A stretch of 64,000 bases of DNA from Streptomyces albireticuli (GTDB lineage: Bacteria; Actinomycetota; Actinomycetes; Streptomycetales; Streptomycetaceae). The stretch covers positions 2,820,001 through 2,884,000 of the forward strand of contig NZ_CP021744.1 in the NCBI RefSeq assembly GCF_002192455.1. Reading direction: 5' to 3'. This document shows, one piece after another, positions 17,285 through 25,718 of the stretch (position 1 is its first letter; each line of letters starts with the position of its first letter). The translations under genes and the position numbers were made by a program. The notes beneath the pieces were generated by a model. The model worked only from the letters and a program-made list of their open reading frames with translations, did no database searches and had not been told where the DNA came from.

Positions 17285-18145
17285 ATGCTGCGGCTGGGAC
17301 GACGCGAGTTCGACGAGCACGAACCGGTGATCATGGCGATCGTCAACCGGACGCCGGACTCCTTCTACGACCAGGGGTCGACCTTCCGGGACGAGCCCGC
17401 GCTGGCCCGGGTGGAGCAGGCCGTGGCGGAGGGCGCCGCCATCATCGACATCGGCGGGGTGAAGGCCGGCCCCGGCGAGGAGGTCACGGCCGAGGAGGAG
17501 GCGCGGCGCACGGTCGGCTTCGTGGCCGAGGTCCGCCGCCGCCACCCGGACGTGGTGATCAGCGTCGACACCTGGCGGCACGACGTGGGCGAGGCCGTCT
17601 GCGAGGCGGGCGCCGACGTCCTCAACGACGCGTGGGGCGGGGTCGACCCCAAGCTGGCGGAGGTCGCGGCCCGTTACGACGTGGGCCTGGTGTGCACCCA
17701 CGCGGGCGGCGTCGAGCCGCGCACCCGGCCGCACCGGACCGAGTACGACGACGTGATGGCGGACATCCTGCGGGTGACGCTCGGGCTGGCCGAGCGGGCC
17801 GCCGCGCTCGGCGTCCGGCGCGACCGGATCATGATCGACCCCGGCCACGACTTCGGGAAGAACACCCGGCACTCGCTGGAGGCCACCCGGCGCCTCGGTG
17901 AGATGGCGGCGACGGGCTGGCCCGTCCTGGTCTCGCTGTCGAACAAGGACTTCGTCGGCGAGACGCTCGACAAGCCGGTGAAGGAGCGGGTGCTGGGCAC
18001 CCTCGCGACGACGGCCGTCTCGGCGTGGCTGGGCGCGCGGGTGTACCGGGTGCACGAGGTCGCGGAGACGAAGCAGGTGCTGGACATGGTGGCGTCGATC
18101 GCCGGCCACCGGGCACCCGCGGTGGCCCGCCGGGGGCTCGCCTAG
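17285..18145 (+). CDS. folP: Dihydropteroate synthase family protein (FolP2-like)
   Basis: A 286-residue TIM-barrel protein of the DHPS family. Signatures: IVNRTPDSFYDQG near residue 20, IIDIGGVKAGPG with the second conserved loop, VISVDTWRHDV, and DPGHDFGKNTRHS. The DHPS reaction joins p-aminobenzoate to a pterin. By neighbourhood (next to the Rv1209-like gene and tag) this copy matches mycobacterial folP2, which is reported not to complement DHPS. The true folate DHPS may therefore lie elsewhere in the genome. GAAGGAG lies 8 nt before the ATG. Confidence 0.87.
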   Translation: MLRLGRREFDEHEPVIMAIVNRTPDSFYDQGSTFRDEPALARVEQAVAEGAAIIDIGGVKAGPGEEVTAEEEARRTVGFVAEVRRRHPDVVISVDTWRHDVGEAVCEAGADVLNDAWGGVDPKLAEVAARYDVGLVCTHAGGVEPRTRPHRTEYDDVMADILRVTLGLAERAAALGVRRDRIMIDPGHDFGKNTRHSLEATRRLGEMAATGWPVLVSLSNKDFVGETLDKPVKERVLGTLATTAVSAWLGARVYRVHEVAETKQVLDMVASIAGHRAPAVARRGLA

Positions 18146-18189
18146 ACCCGTCGGGGCTCCGCCCCGGGCGCCCCGCTCCCCGCGCGGTG

Positions 18190-18259
18190 TCCTCAATCGC
18201 CGGACGGGCCGGATTCCCGTCGCGTCGGGCCGAGAGCGCGCCCGTCCGGTGGTTGAGGT
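18190..18259. repeat. Dispersed intergenic palindrome, imperfect copy
   Basis: The left arm CCTCAATCGCCGGACGGG (18191-18208) pairs with CCCGTCCGGTGGTTGAGG (18241-18258). The two differences are T/C and G/A changes that still allow G-U pairing. The first 20 bases match exactly the copy at 44377. It lies between convergent folP and LOG-family genes and probably works as a terminator. Confidence 0.7.
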
Positions 18260-18276
18260 CCTCGGCCCGGGCGCCC

Positions 18277-18954
18277 TTACGCCCCGGCCTCCTTCGTCAC
18301 CAGGCCGATCGCCTCGTCGACGTCGTCCGTGATGTGGAAGAGGTGCAGGTCGTGCGGGCCCGCCTTGCCCTCGGCGATCAGGGTGTCCCGCACCCAGTCG
18401 ACCAGGCCCCGCCAGTACGCGCTGCCGAACAGCACGATCGGGAAGCGGGTGACCTTCTTGGTCTGGACGAGCGTCAGCGCCTCGAACAGCTCGTCCAGCG
18501 TGCCGAGTCCGCCCGGCAGCACCACGAACCCGCTCGCGTACTTCACGAACATCGTCTTCCGCACGAAGAAGTAGCGGAAGTCCACACCGAGATTGACGTA
18601 CGGGTTGAGCCCCTGTTCGAAGGGCAGCTCGATGCCGAGGCCGACCGAGACGCCGCCCGCCTCCATCGCGCCGCGGTTCGCGGCCTCCATCGCGCCGGGC
18701 CCGCCGCCGGTGATGACGGCGAAGCCGGCCTCCACCAGGCCGCGCCCGATGGCCACGCCGGCCTCGTACTCCGCCGAGTCCCGGGGCGTGCGGGCCGAGC
18801 CGAAGACGCTGATGGCGGGCGGCAGTTCGGCGAGCGCGCCGAAGCCCTCGACGAACTCCGACTGGATGCGCATCACCCGGAAGGGGTCCTCGTGCACCCA
18901 GTCCGCGGTCCCTCTGGTGTCCAGCAGATGCTGGTCGGTGGTGCCCTGCTGCAT
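18277..18954 (-). CDS. TIGR00730 (LOG-like) Rossmann-fold protein, 5' end frameshifted
   Basis: A 225-residue protein of the LOG family; characterised members release cytokinin bases from nucleoside monophosphates. The family signatures ISVFGSAR, TGGGPGAMEAANRGA and PGGLGTLDELFE are present. The start given (ATG 18954) lacks a ribosome binding site and shortens the N-terminus. A better start, ATG 19025 with GGAGG, encodes MANPEG in another frame. One missing base at 19009-19011 would join MANPEG to TRTQREQRRGP and this frame, giving about 249 residues as in relatives. Confidence 0.85.
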   Translation of the reverse strand: MQQGTTDQHLLDTRGTADWVHEDPFRVMRIQSEFVEGFGALAELPPAISVFGSARTPRDSAEYEAGVAIGRGLVEAGFAVITGGGPGAMEAANRGAMEAGGVSVGLGIELPFEQGLNPYVNLGVDFRYFFVRKTMFVKYASGFVVLPGGLGTLDELFEALTLVQTKKVTRFPIVLFGSAYWRGLVDWVRDTLIAEGKAGPHDLHLFHITDDVDEAIGLVTKEAGA

Positions 18955-19025
18955 CTGGCCGTGCCGGCGGACGACCGGGCCCCGCCGCTGCTCCCGCTGC
19001 GTGCGGGTCCCTCGGGATTTGCCAT
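18955..19025 (-). other. Displaced 5' end of the LOG-family gene
   Basis: The strand reads GGAGGGAGCGCGGA then ATG GCA AAT CCC GAG GG. After that point the homologous sequence continues in the next frame (TRTQREQRRGPVVRRHGQ, leading into MQQGTTDQ). The distance from 19025 to 18954 is 71 nt, one short of a multiple of three. The CCC run at 19009-19011 (GGG on the coding strand) is the likely site of a lost base, either a real mutation or an assembly error. Confidence 0.7.
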
Positions 19026-19092
19026 TCCGCGCTCCCTCCGCTGAGATCGTTGCTGTTCAGCGTAGGCCCACCGAACGGCCTGTCGGGGCTGG

Positions 19093-20172
19093 TCAGCCGG
19101 TGAGCCAGGTGCGCAGGCGCTCCTCACAGTCGGTGATCAGCGAGGCGCGCACGCGTTCGTCGCGCTTGTGGGCGAGCAGCGGGTCGCCCGGCCCGTAGTT
19201 GACCGCAGGGACGCCGAGGGCGCTGAAGCGCGAGACGTCCGTCCAGCCGAACTTCGGCTTCGGGACGGCGCCGACGGCCTCGATGAAGGCGGCCGCGGCC
19301 GGGTGGGAGAGGCCGGGCAGCGCGCCGGGCGAGTGGTCGTCGACGACGAACTCGGCCACCCCGCAGTCCGCGAAGACCTCCTGGACGTGGGCCAGCGCCT
19401 CCGCCTCGGTGCGGTCCGGCGCGTAGCGGAAGTTCACGGTGACGGTGCAGGCGTCGGGGATGACGTTGCCCGCGACGCCGCCCTCGATCCGGACGGCGTT
19501 GAGCCCCTCGTGGTACTCCAGGCCGTCGATGACGGGCCGGCGCGGCTCGTAGGCGGCGAGCTTCGCGAGGACCGGCGCGACGCCGTGGATCGCGTTGCTG
19601 CCCATCCAGGAGCGTGCCGAGTGGGCGCGCTCGCCCTCGGTGCGCAGCAGCACCCGCAGGGTGCCCTGGCAGCCGCCCTCGACCTGGGCGTCGGTGGGTT
19701 CGAGCAGGACGGCGAAGTCCGCGGTGAGCCAGTCGGGGTGGGCGTCGGCGACGTGGCCGAGGCCGTTGAGGTGGGCGGCGACCTCTTCGTTGTCGTAGAA
19801 GACGAAGGTCAGGTCGCGGTTGGGGGCGGGCACGGTCGCGGCGACGCGCAGCTGCACGGCGACGCCGGACTTCATGTCGCTGGTGCCGCAGCCCCAGAGG
19901 AAACCGTCCTCGTCCAGCCGGGAGGGGACGTTGCCGGCGATGGGGACGGTGTCGATGTGGCCCGCGAGGACGACGCGCTCGGCGCGGCCCAGGTTCGTCC
20001 GGGCCACGACGTTGTTGCCGTGGCGGTCGACCGTCAGGTGCGGGAGGGCGCGCAGGGCGCGCTCGATGGCGTCGGCGAGCGGCTTCTCGTTCCCGCTCTC
20101 GGACGGGAAGTCGACGAGCCGGGCGGTGAGTGCGGCGGCGTCGAGGGACAGGTCGAGTGCGGCGTCATCCAT
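19093..20172 (-). CDS. dapE: Succinyl-diaminopimelate desuccinylase
   Basis: A 359-residue M20 metallopeptidase-fold enzyme that removes succinate from N-succinyl-LL-2,6-diaminopimelate in lysine and peptidoglycan synthesis. Metal-site motifs are visible: [24 protein letters not shown], and the catalytic YDNEEV. The actinobacterial form has GHIDTVP and is shorter than the E. coli enzyme. The ATG at 20172 has TAGAGT seven nt upstream and no ribosome binding site, so it is probably leaderless. dapC, the preceding enzyme of the pathway, lies 2 kb away on the same strand. Confidence 0.93.
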   Translation of the reverse strand: MDDAALDLSLDAAALTARLVDFPSESGNEKPLADAIERALRALPHLTVDRHGNNVVARTNLGRAERVVLAGHIDTVPIAGNVPSRLDEDGFLWGCGTSDMKSGVAVQLRVAATVPAPNRDLTFVFYDNEEVAAHLNGLGHVADAHPDWLTADFAVLLEPTDAQVEGGCQGTLRVLLRTEGERAHSARSWMGSNAIHGVAPVLAKLAAYEPRRPVIDGLEYHEGLNAVRIEGGVAGNVIPDACTVTVNFRYAPDRTEAEALAHVQEVFADCGVAEFVVDDHSPGALPGLSHPAAAAFIEAVGAVPKPKFGWTDVSRFSALGVPAVNYGPGDPLLAHKRDERVRASLITDCEERLRTWLTG

Positions 20173-20331
20173 AGCGGCGACTCTAACCCGGCGGGGCGGA
20201 CACGGGCCGGGCCGGACGGAGGCGGGGCCTCCGCGAGCGGGCGCGGGCGCGCGTACGGGCGTGGGCGGGAGCGGGCAGCGCGCCGGGTCGGCCCCCGTTG
20301 ATCGGCCCGTCTCTCCAGTAACGTGGGCCCC

Positions 20332-21267
20332 ATGTCCGGGATCTCCGTCACTCGCCGTGGCCGTCTGCTGCGCATCGTGGCCGCCTGTGCCGTGCTGCTG
20401 GCGCTGATCGGTTACGGGGTGGCCCAGCTGGTGACGGGCGGCCCCGGGGCGCCGCGCTGCACGGTGCGGGCCAACGGTGAGTCGTACTCCCTCTCCCCCG
20501 AGCAGGCGGTGAACGCCGCCACGATCTCGGCCGTGGGATCGGCGCGCGGGCTGCCCGAGCGGGCGGTGACGATCGCGCTGGCCACGGCCATGCAGGAGTC
20601 GGGGCTGCGCAACATCCACCACGGCGACCGCGATTCGCTCGGCCTGTTCCAGCAGCGGCCGACGCAGGGCTGGGGCAGCGCGGCACAGATCACCGATCCG
20701 GTGTACGCGGCGGGGAAGTTCTACGACCACCTGGTGGAGGTGCCGGGCTATTCGCGGCTGCCGCTGACGGTGGCGGCGCAGAAGGTGCAGCGCAGCGGCT
20801 TCCCGCAGGCGTACGCGAAGCACGAGCCGGACGCGTCGCTGCTGGCGTCGGGGCTGACCGGCCGGGCGACGGCCGCGTTCAGCTGCACGACGAGCCCGGG
20901 TGACGGCAAGCCGGGCGATCCCTCGGCGGTCCGGGCGAAGCTGCGGCGCGAGTTCGGCGACACGGTCACCCCGACGGTGGCCGACGGCCGGGGCGGCGCG
21001 GGCGCGGGCGCGACGGCCGGTGCCGCGGCGCGGACCGTGACCGTGCCGGCGCGGGGGACGGGGACGGACGGCGGCCCGGAGCGGCAGGGCTGGCAGCTGG
21101 CGTCCTGGGCGGTGGCGCACGCGGCCGAACTGCGGATCTCGCGCGTCTCCTTCGACGGCCGGGTGTGGACCGCGGCGGACTCCGGGGACGGCTGGCGGCG
21201 GTCCGAGGACGCGCCGGACGGGCCCGGAGGGACTGCGGACCGGGTGTCCGTCACCACTGTTCAGTAG
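20332..21267 (+). CDS. Membrane-anchored lysozyme/transglycosylase-like protein
   Basis: A 311-residue protein. It has a basic N-terminus and one transmembrane helix (about residues 13-36), then an extracytoplasmic domain. The segment [12 protein letters not shown] (Glu89) followed by [15 protein letters not shown] resembles the catalytic Glu-Ser and GLMQ motifs of soluble lytic transglycosylases, and the [10 protein letters not shown] helix fits the same fold. Automated pipelines often call relatives heavy-metal transporters, for which I see no support. A linker rich in Ala/Gly (about 225-250) precedes a small C-terminal domain. TAACGT lies 7 nt before the ATG, so it is probably leaderless. 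Activity on peptidoglycan is inferred. Confidence 0.7.
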   Translation: MSGISVTRRGRLLRIVAACAVLLALIGYGVAQLVTGGPGAPRCTVRANGESYSLSPEQAVNAATISAVGSARGLPERAVTIALATAMQESGLRNIHHGDRDSLGLFQQRPTQGWGSAAQITDPVYAAGKFYDHLVEVPGYSRLPLTVAAQKVQRSGFPQAYAKHEPDASLLASGLTGRATAAFSCTTSPGDGKPGDPSAVRAKLRREFGDTVTPTVADGRGGAGAGATAGAAARTVTVPARGTGTDGGPERQGWQLASWAVAHAAELRISRVSFDGRVWTAADSGDGWRRSEDAPDGPGGTADRVSVTTVQ

Positions 21268-21378
21268 TGCGAGGTTCCCCCCGAAAGAGGTATGCGGACC
21301 GCGTGCATGGGCCGCGGCGGAGAGGGAATACGCCACGTCCGGGCGGTGTCGGCACACAGCCCCGGATCCCTTGCGAAT

Positions 21379-21396
21379 AAAGGCTTGTAAGCCTTT
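21379..21396. promoter_or_regulatory. Inverted repeat AAAGGCTT-GT-AAGCCTTT, candidate operator
   Basis: A perfect 8-bp inverted repeat with a 2-nt centre, followed by a third half-site (AAAGCCTT, 21398-21405), sits 26 nt upstream of a plausible promoter. It is AT-rich compared with its surroundings. No regulator is encoded next to it, so the binding protein is unknown. Confidence 0.4.
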
Positions 21397-21421
21397 CAAA
21401 GCCTTCTTGCGGTTGTCGTAT

Positions 21422-21449
21422 TTGCCCAGGTTTTCGGGAAACCGATAAT
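21422..21449 (+). promoter_or_regulatory. Predicted promoter of the 21566 gene
   Basis: TTGCCC (21422-21427), a 16-nt spacer and GATAAT (21444-21449) form a sigma-70-like promoter. It would give a leader of about 110 nt before ATG 21566. Confidence 0.4.
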
Positions 21450-21565
21450 GCGACGCATTGCCAACTCTTTACCTTGGCCCACCGCAACCTTCACGGGGCT
21501 CACGCGGTAGTCACTGCGTCCGATCGCCGGACAGCCAACGTCCTCAACTCCGCTGAAGGAGCATC

Positions 21566-21982
21566 ATGTCCCTCCCCCTTTCGCGTCGGATCGCCCGCGT
21601 CGCGCTGCTGGTAGCCGCTGGTGCGGGCTCCGTCGCCGGCGCGGCCGGCGCCGCGAACGCCGCGGACCTGAAGGCCCCCGAGCTGGCCAACGGGATCACC
21701 GCGGTCGACGGAGCGAACCTGGGCAAGAACATCGACGCCGCTTCGCACCAGGCCGGGACCGTGACGACCCACGTCGGCCACGCCGCCATCGACACCACCG
21801 TGCCCGCCGCCACGGACACCGTGGGCAAGGCCGCCAAGACCGGCGCCCCGGCCGCCCAGAAGGTCGCGGGCGACCTCGGCGGCTCCACGGCCGGCCTCGT
21901 CGGCACCGCGGCGCAGACCGCGACCAAGGGCGGCGGCGTCACCAAGAACCTGCCGGTCGGCAACCTGCCGATCGGCGGCTGA
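21566..21982 (+). CDS. Small secreted Ala/Gly/Thr-rich protein
   Basis: A 138-residue exported protein. It has an Arg-containing N-terminus, a hydrophobic core and a signal-peptidase site after ANA (about residue 33). The mature part of about 105 residues lacks Cys and is rich in Ala, Gly and Thr, with regularly spaced Val/Ala (GTVTTHVGHAAIDTTVPAAT). It reads as a helical or flexible surface protein. It ends in NLPVGNLPIGG. AAGGAG precedes the ATG. It has its own promoter region with an inverted repeat and is followed by a very strong terminator, so it is monocistronic. Function unknown; not a chaplin (no chaplin Cys pattern). Confidence 0.75.
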   Translation: MSLPLSRRIARVALLVAAGAGSVAGAAGAANAADLKAPELANGITAVDGANLGKNIDAASHQAGTVTTHVGHAAIDTTVPAATDTVGKAAKTGAPAAQKVAGDLGGSTAGLVGTAAQTATKGGGVTKNLPVGNLPIGG

Positions 21983-22014
21983 GCGAGGCCGTCCGACGGT
22001 CTCACGCAGCCCAG

Positions 22015-22055
22015 CGCGAGAGGGCCCGGGAGTTCATCTCCCGGGCCCTCTCGCG
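22015..22055. terminator. Perfect 18-bp stem-loop terminator
   Basis: The arm at 22015-22032 (CGCGAGAGGGCCCGGGAG) pairs exactly with 22038-22055 around a 5-nt TTCAT loop. It separates the convergent secreted-protein gene and dapC and should act in both directions. Confidence 0.8.
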
Positions 22056-22076
22056 TGTCCCGCCGGCGGCGTACGG

Positions 22077-23174
22077 CTACTCGGCCAGACGGCGGACCGC
22101 GGCCTCCACACGCTCGTCGGTCGCGGTGAAGGCGATGCGGACGAACCGCTCCCCCGCCACGCCGTAGAAGTCCCCCGGCGCGACGAGGATGCCGCGCTTC
22201 GACAGATCGGCGACGGTGTCCCAGCAGGGCTCGTCGCGCGTGGCCCAGAGGTACAGCGACGCCTCGCTGTGCTCGATCCGGAAGCCCGCGCCCTCGAACG
22301 CGGCACGCAGCGCGGCCCGGCGGCGGGCGTAGCGCTCCCGCTGCTCGGCGACGTGCGCGGTGTCCCCGAGGGCCGCGACGGTGGCGGCCTGCACGGGCGC
22401 GGCGACCATCATGCCGCCGTGCTTGCGGATCTGGAGCAGCTCACCGAGGACGGCGGCGTCACCGGCGAGGAAGGCGGCGCGGTAGCCGGCCAGGTTGGAG
22501 CGCTTGGAGAGCGAGTGGACGGCGACGATGCCCTCGTACGAGCCGCCGCAGACGTCCGGGTGCAGGACGGAGACGGGCTCGGCCTCCCAGCCCAGCTCCA
22601 GGTAGCACTCGTCGCTGAAGACCAGCACGCCGTGGGCGCGGGCCCACTCGACCGCGCGCCGCAGCTCGTCCTTGCCGAGCACCCGGCCGGTCGGGTTGGA
22701 CGGGGAGTTGAGCCAGAGCAGCTTGAGGCCGGTGGGGTCGAGCTCGGTCGGGTCGTCGTAGACGACGGGCTCGGCGCCCGCGAGCCGCGCGCCGACCTCG
22801 TAGGTCGGGTAGGCGAGGCGAGGGTAGGCGACCTTGTCGCCGGCACCCAGGCCGAGCTGGGTCGGCAGCCAGGCCACCAGCTCCTTGGAGCCGACGATCG
22901 GCAGCACGTTGGTGTGCGCCAGGTCCCGGGCGCCCAGCCGGCGCTCCGCCCAGCCGGTCAGCGCGTCGCGCAGCGCGGCCGTGCCCCACACCGTGGGGTA
23001 GCCGGGGGTGTCGGCGGCGTCGGTGAGCGCCCGCTGGATCAGCGCGGGCACCGGGTCGACGGGGGTGCCGACCGAAAGGTCCACGATGCCGTCGGGGTGG
23101 GCCGCGGCCGTCGCCTTGTACGGGTCGAGTCGGTCCCAGGGGAAGGCGGGGAGACGGGAGGAGACTGCGCCCAC
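22077..23174 (-). CDS. dapC: Succinyldiaminopimelate transaminase
   Basis: A 365-residue class I/II PLP aminotransferase that makes N-succinyl-LL-diaminopimelate from the 2-amino-6-keto acid. PLP-binding landmarks: LWLNSPSNPTGRV, SDECYLELGWE, and the Schiff-base lysine in HSLSKRSNLAGYR. It is the actinobacterial DapC form and not a generic aspartate aminotransferase, judging by length and by its proximity to fdxA and dapE. It starts at GTG 23174 with a weak GAGAG. The ferredoxin gene lies just upstream on the same strand, an arrangement also seen in M. tuberculosis (Rv1177-Rv1178). Confidence 0.92.
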   Translation of the reverse strand: MGAVSSRLPAFPWDRLDPYKATAAAHPDGIVDLSVGTPVDPVPALIQRALTDAADTPGYPTVWGTAALRDALTGWAERRLGARDLAHTNVLPIVGSKELVAWLPTQLGLGAGDKVAYPRLAYPTYEVGARLAGAEPVVYDDPTELDPTGLKLLWLNSPSNPTGRVLGKDELRRAVEWARAHGVLVFSDECYLELGWEAEPVSVLHPDVCGGSYEGIVAVHSLSKRSNLAGYRAAFLAGDAAVLGELLQIRKHGGMMVAAPVQAATVAALGDTAHVAEQRERYARRRAALRAAFEGAGFRIEHSEASLYLWATRDEPCWDTVADLSKRGILVAPGDFYGVAGERFVRIAFTATDERVEAAVRRLAE

Positions 23175-23254
23175 GGTGCTCTCTCTTACTCGGTCGGTAG
23201 GTACGCGGTGGGTGCCCGGCGGTTCGGCGGTGACGAGCCGCCGGGCGGGGAAAC

Positions 23255-23296
23255 GGCCGCGGCCCCGGACGGCTGGGACGCCGTACGGGGCCGCGG
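23255..23296 (-). terminator. Stem-loop between fdxA and dapC
   Basis: The arms GCCGCGGCCCCG (23255-23266) and CGGGGCCGCGGC (23285-23296) form a 12-bp stem with an 18-nt loop. It lies just beyond the fdxA stop, so fdxA and dapC are probably at least partly separate transcripts. Confidence 0.55.
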
Positions 23297-23313
23297 CGAA
23301 GCTGCGCCGGAGG

Positions 23314-23643
23314 TCAGTGCTCGCCCTCGGCCTGCGGCGGCAGCGCTGCGATGAAGGGGTGATCGCGCTCGATCAGGCCGAGCTTGGAGGCACCACCGGG
23401 CGAACCGAGCTCGTCGAAGAACTCGACGTTCGCCTTGTAGTAGTCCTTCCACTCCTCGGGGGTGTCGTCCTCGTAGAAGATGGCCTCGACCGGGCAGACC
23501 GGCTCACAGGCACCACAGTCGACGCATTCGTCCGGGTGGATGTACAAGGACCGGGAGCCCTCGTAGATGCAGTCGACGGGGCACTCCTCGATGCACGCCT
23601 TGTCCTTCACGTCGACACAAGGCTGCGCGATGACGTAGGTCAC
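23314..23643 (-). CDS. fdxA: Seven-iron ferredoxin FdxA
   Basis: A 109-residue [3Fe-4S][4Fe-4S] ferredoxin. The N-terminal cysteines Cys9, Cys17, Cys21 and Cys25 (KACIEECPVDC) and the second set Cys40, Cys43, Cys46 and Cys50 (CVDCGACEPVC) give the two clusters. The C-terminal extension with DTPEEWKDYY and FFDELGSPGG is typical of the actinobacterial FdxA/FdxC form. It is a low-potential electron carrier, with P450s and oxidoreductases as likely partners. It starts at GTG 23643 with a GAGGAACGACA upstream and is divergent from the acetyltransferase. Confidence 0.95.
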   Translation of the reverse strand: MTYVIAQPCVDVKDKACIEECPVDCIYEGSRSLYIHPDECVDCGACEPVCPVEAIFYEDDTPEEWKDYYKANVEFFDELGSPGGASKLGLIERDHPFIAALPPQAEGEH

Positions 23644-23757
23644 GCTGTCGTTCCTCCTCGGTAGGGCTCATCTCGCGCGGGAGCGCGGCGTCGTCGATGC
23701 CCACACCTAGTATCTCCGTTCCTGGGCACTTGACGAACAAGAGGAGCGAGGAGAGCT

Positions 23758-24765
23758 GTGGAATTCACCACGGGCGGACAGCTTGAAATCCGGATCAGTA
23801 CCGCTGATGTGGGAAAAAGGGTATCCGTACGGCGCTTGACCGCTCCCGGGACGGCCTCCGAGCGCTTCACGGACACCGTCGGACTGCTCGACTCCTGGGA
23901 GGACGGTGTGCTCCGGATCACACGCCGTACTGGGGAAACCATCAGGATCGACGAGGCGACGCTGGTCGCCGGCAAGGTGGTCCCGGCCGCCCCCGCCCGG
24001 CGCCGGGGGCCCGCGACGAGCGCGCGCGAGCTCCAGGAGGTCGCGGCGCGCGGCTGGCCCGCCCGGGAGACCGGGCGGCTGGGCGACTGGACGCTGCGCG
24101 CGTCGGGCGGCTTCACCGCCCGCGCCAATTCCGTGCTGCCCCTCGGCGCCACCGGGATGCCGCTCTCGGCGGCCCTCGACCGGGTCCGCGAGTGGTACGG
24201 CGCGCGCGGCCTGCCCGCCCTGGTCCAGGTCGCCACCGGTGACCCGGACCAGGACGCGCGGCTGGACGCGGCGCTGGCGGAGCGCGGCTGGACCGACGAG
24301 CGCCACGCCCTGATACGGACCGCCGCCCTGGCCCCGCTCGCCGACACCGGCGCCGACACCGCCGGGGTGCTGCTCTCGCGGGAGCCGGACGAGGCGTGGC
24401 TGCGCGCGTACGGGCGGACGTCCGCCTCCGTCGCCGACGCCGTGGGCGTGCTGACGGGCGGGCCGTCGGTGTGGTTCGCGACCGTGCCGGGCGACGCGGA
24501 CGGGGCGGAGCCGGCGGCCGTGGGCCGGTGCGTGGTCGACGGCCGGTGGGCGGGTTTCGCGGCCCTGGCCGTCGACCCCGGCGCGCGCAGGCGGGGGCTG
24601 GCCACCAAGGTCATGGCCCGGCTGGCGGAGCGGGCGCTCGACGAGGGGGCCTCGGCGGCGTACCTCCAGGTGGAGACGGACAACGGCGGTGCCGCGTCGC
24701 TCTACGACGGCCTGGGCTTCACCACTCACCACGCGTACCACTACCGTCGCGAGCCCCAGCCGTAG
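23758..24765 (+). CDS. GNAT family N-acetyltransferase with N-terminal extra domain
   Basis: A 335-residue protein. Residues about 1-80 form an Hfq/SH3-like beta domain (VGKRVSVRRL, then DGVLRITRRTGETIRID). Residues about 90-335 hold a GNAT pair, with the acetyl-CoA-binding motif in the C-terminal copy (VDPGARRRGLATKVMARL) and VETDNGGAASLYDGLGF. Such proteins acetylate small molecules or protein amines; the substrate is unknown. It starts at GTG 23758 with GAGGAGAG. The next gene follows after 93 nt in the same direction. Confidence 0.85.
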   Translation: MEFTTGGQLEIRISTADVGKRVSVRRLTAPGTASERFTDTVGLLDSWEDGVLRITRRTGETIRIDEATLVAGKVVPAAPARRRGPATSARELQEVAARGWPARETGRLGDWTLRASGGFTARANSVLPLGATGMPLSAALDRVREWYGARGLPALVQVATGDPDQDARLDAALAERGWTDERHALIRTAALAPLADTGADTAGVLLSREPDEAWLRAYGRTSASVADAVGVLTGGPSVWFATVPGDADGAEPAAVGRCVVDGRWAGFAALAVDPGARRRGLATKVMARLAERALDEGASAAYLQVETDNGGAASLYDGLGFTTHHAYHYRREPQP

Positions 24766-24858
24766 CCGCGGCCGTACGGTCCGCGGCCACGGTGGCGGCC
24801 GCATGATGGAAACCGGCGGTGGGCTTCCCCCAGCGCCCCGAGCGGGTACGAGGCACCT

Positions 24859-25695
24859 ATGTACGACACCACTGGCCGGCGTCGGCGGTTCGCCGAGGCG
24901 GCCCGGGAGGAACGGCCCGACCTCGCGCTGCTCTGTCTGCTGATCGCGGCCGAGGCGGAGCCGGAGTCCGGCGAGGAGGCGGTCGACACCGCCCAGATCG
25001 AGCTGGACCGGCTCGCGGGGCTGCTGCCCGCGCTCGGCCGGCACGCCGGGCCGGGGCGGTGGGCGGAGGCGCTCGCCGAACTGCTCGGCGAGCGGTGCGG
25101 CTTCCACGGCTCCCCGGCCGACTACCGGCGGCTGGAGTCCTCGCTCCTGGGCGAGGTGCTGCGGCACCGGCGCGGGCTGCCGATCCTGCTGTCCGTGGTG
25201 TGGATGGAGGTCGCCCGGCGGGCCGGCGCGCCGGTGTACGGGGTGGCGCTGCCCGGCCACTTCGTCGTCGGCTTCGGCGACCCCCGTGGCGAGCACGTCC
25301 TCGCCGACCCCTTCGACGGCGGCCGGACGCTGTCCTACGAGGACGCCGGGCTGCTGGTCGCGGGGGCCACCGGGGCGCCCCTGTCACCGTCGATGTTCTC
25401 GCCCGCCGAGCCGCTGGAGATCGTGCTGCGGCTGCTGAACAACATCCGCGCCTGGGCGGCGGCCCGGCCCGAGCGCAGCGACGTCCAGCTGTGGGCCGTC
25501 GAGCTCTCGCTGCTGCTGCCCAGCCACCCGGCGCGGCTGCGCTACGAGCGCGCCGAGCTGCTCGTGGAGCGCGGTGACTTCGCGGGCGGCGCCCACGAGC
25601 TGGAGGCGTACGCGGAGGTCATCGACACTGTGGAGCCGGCCGCCGCCGAGTCCGTACGGCGGCAGGCGCGGGCGGCCCGGGCGATGCTGAACTGA
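24859..25695 (+). CDS. SirB1/transglutaminase-like family protein
   Basis: A 278-residue protein of the SirB1-type transglutaminase-like family. Core motif: LLGEVLRHRRGLPILLSVVW, then APVYGVALPGHFVVGF and LADPFDGG. The C-terminal third (about 195-278) is TPR-like (LRYERAELLVERGDFAGG). The papain-like cysteine found in true transglutaminases is not evident, so catalysis is doubtful. It is cytoplasmic. Close homologues are widespread but their function is not established. The start at ATG 24859 has only a weak upstream AGG. Confidence 0.82.
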   Translation: MYDTTGRRRRFAEAAREERPDLALLCLLIAAEAEPESGEEAVDTAQIELDRLAGLLPALGRHAGPGRWAEALAELLGERCGFHGSPADYRRLESSLLGEVLRHRRGLPILLSVVWMEVARRAGAPVYGVALPGHFVVGFGDPRGEHVLADPFDGGRTLSYEDAGLLVAGATGAPLSPSMFSPAEPLEIVLRLLNNIRAWAAARPERSDVQLWAVELSLLLPSHPARLRYERAELLVERGDFAGGAHELEAYAEVIDTVEPAAAESVRRQARAARAMLN

Positions 25696-25718
25696 GCGGT
25701 CCGGCCGTCGGCCGGGGC

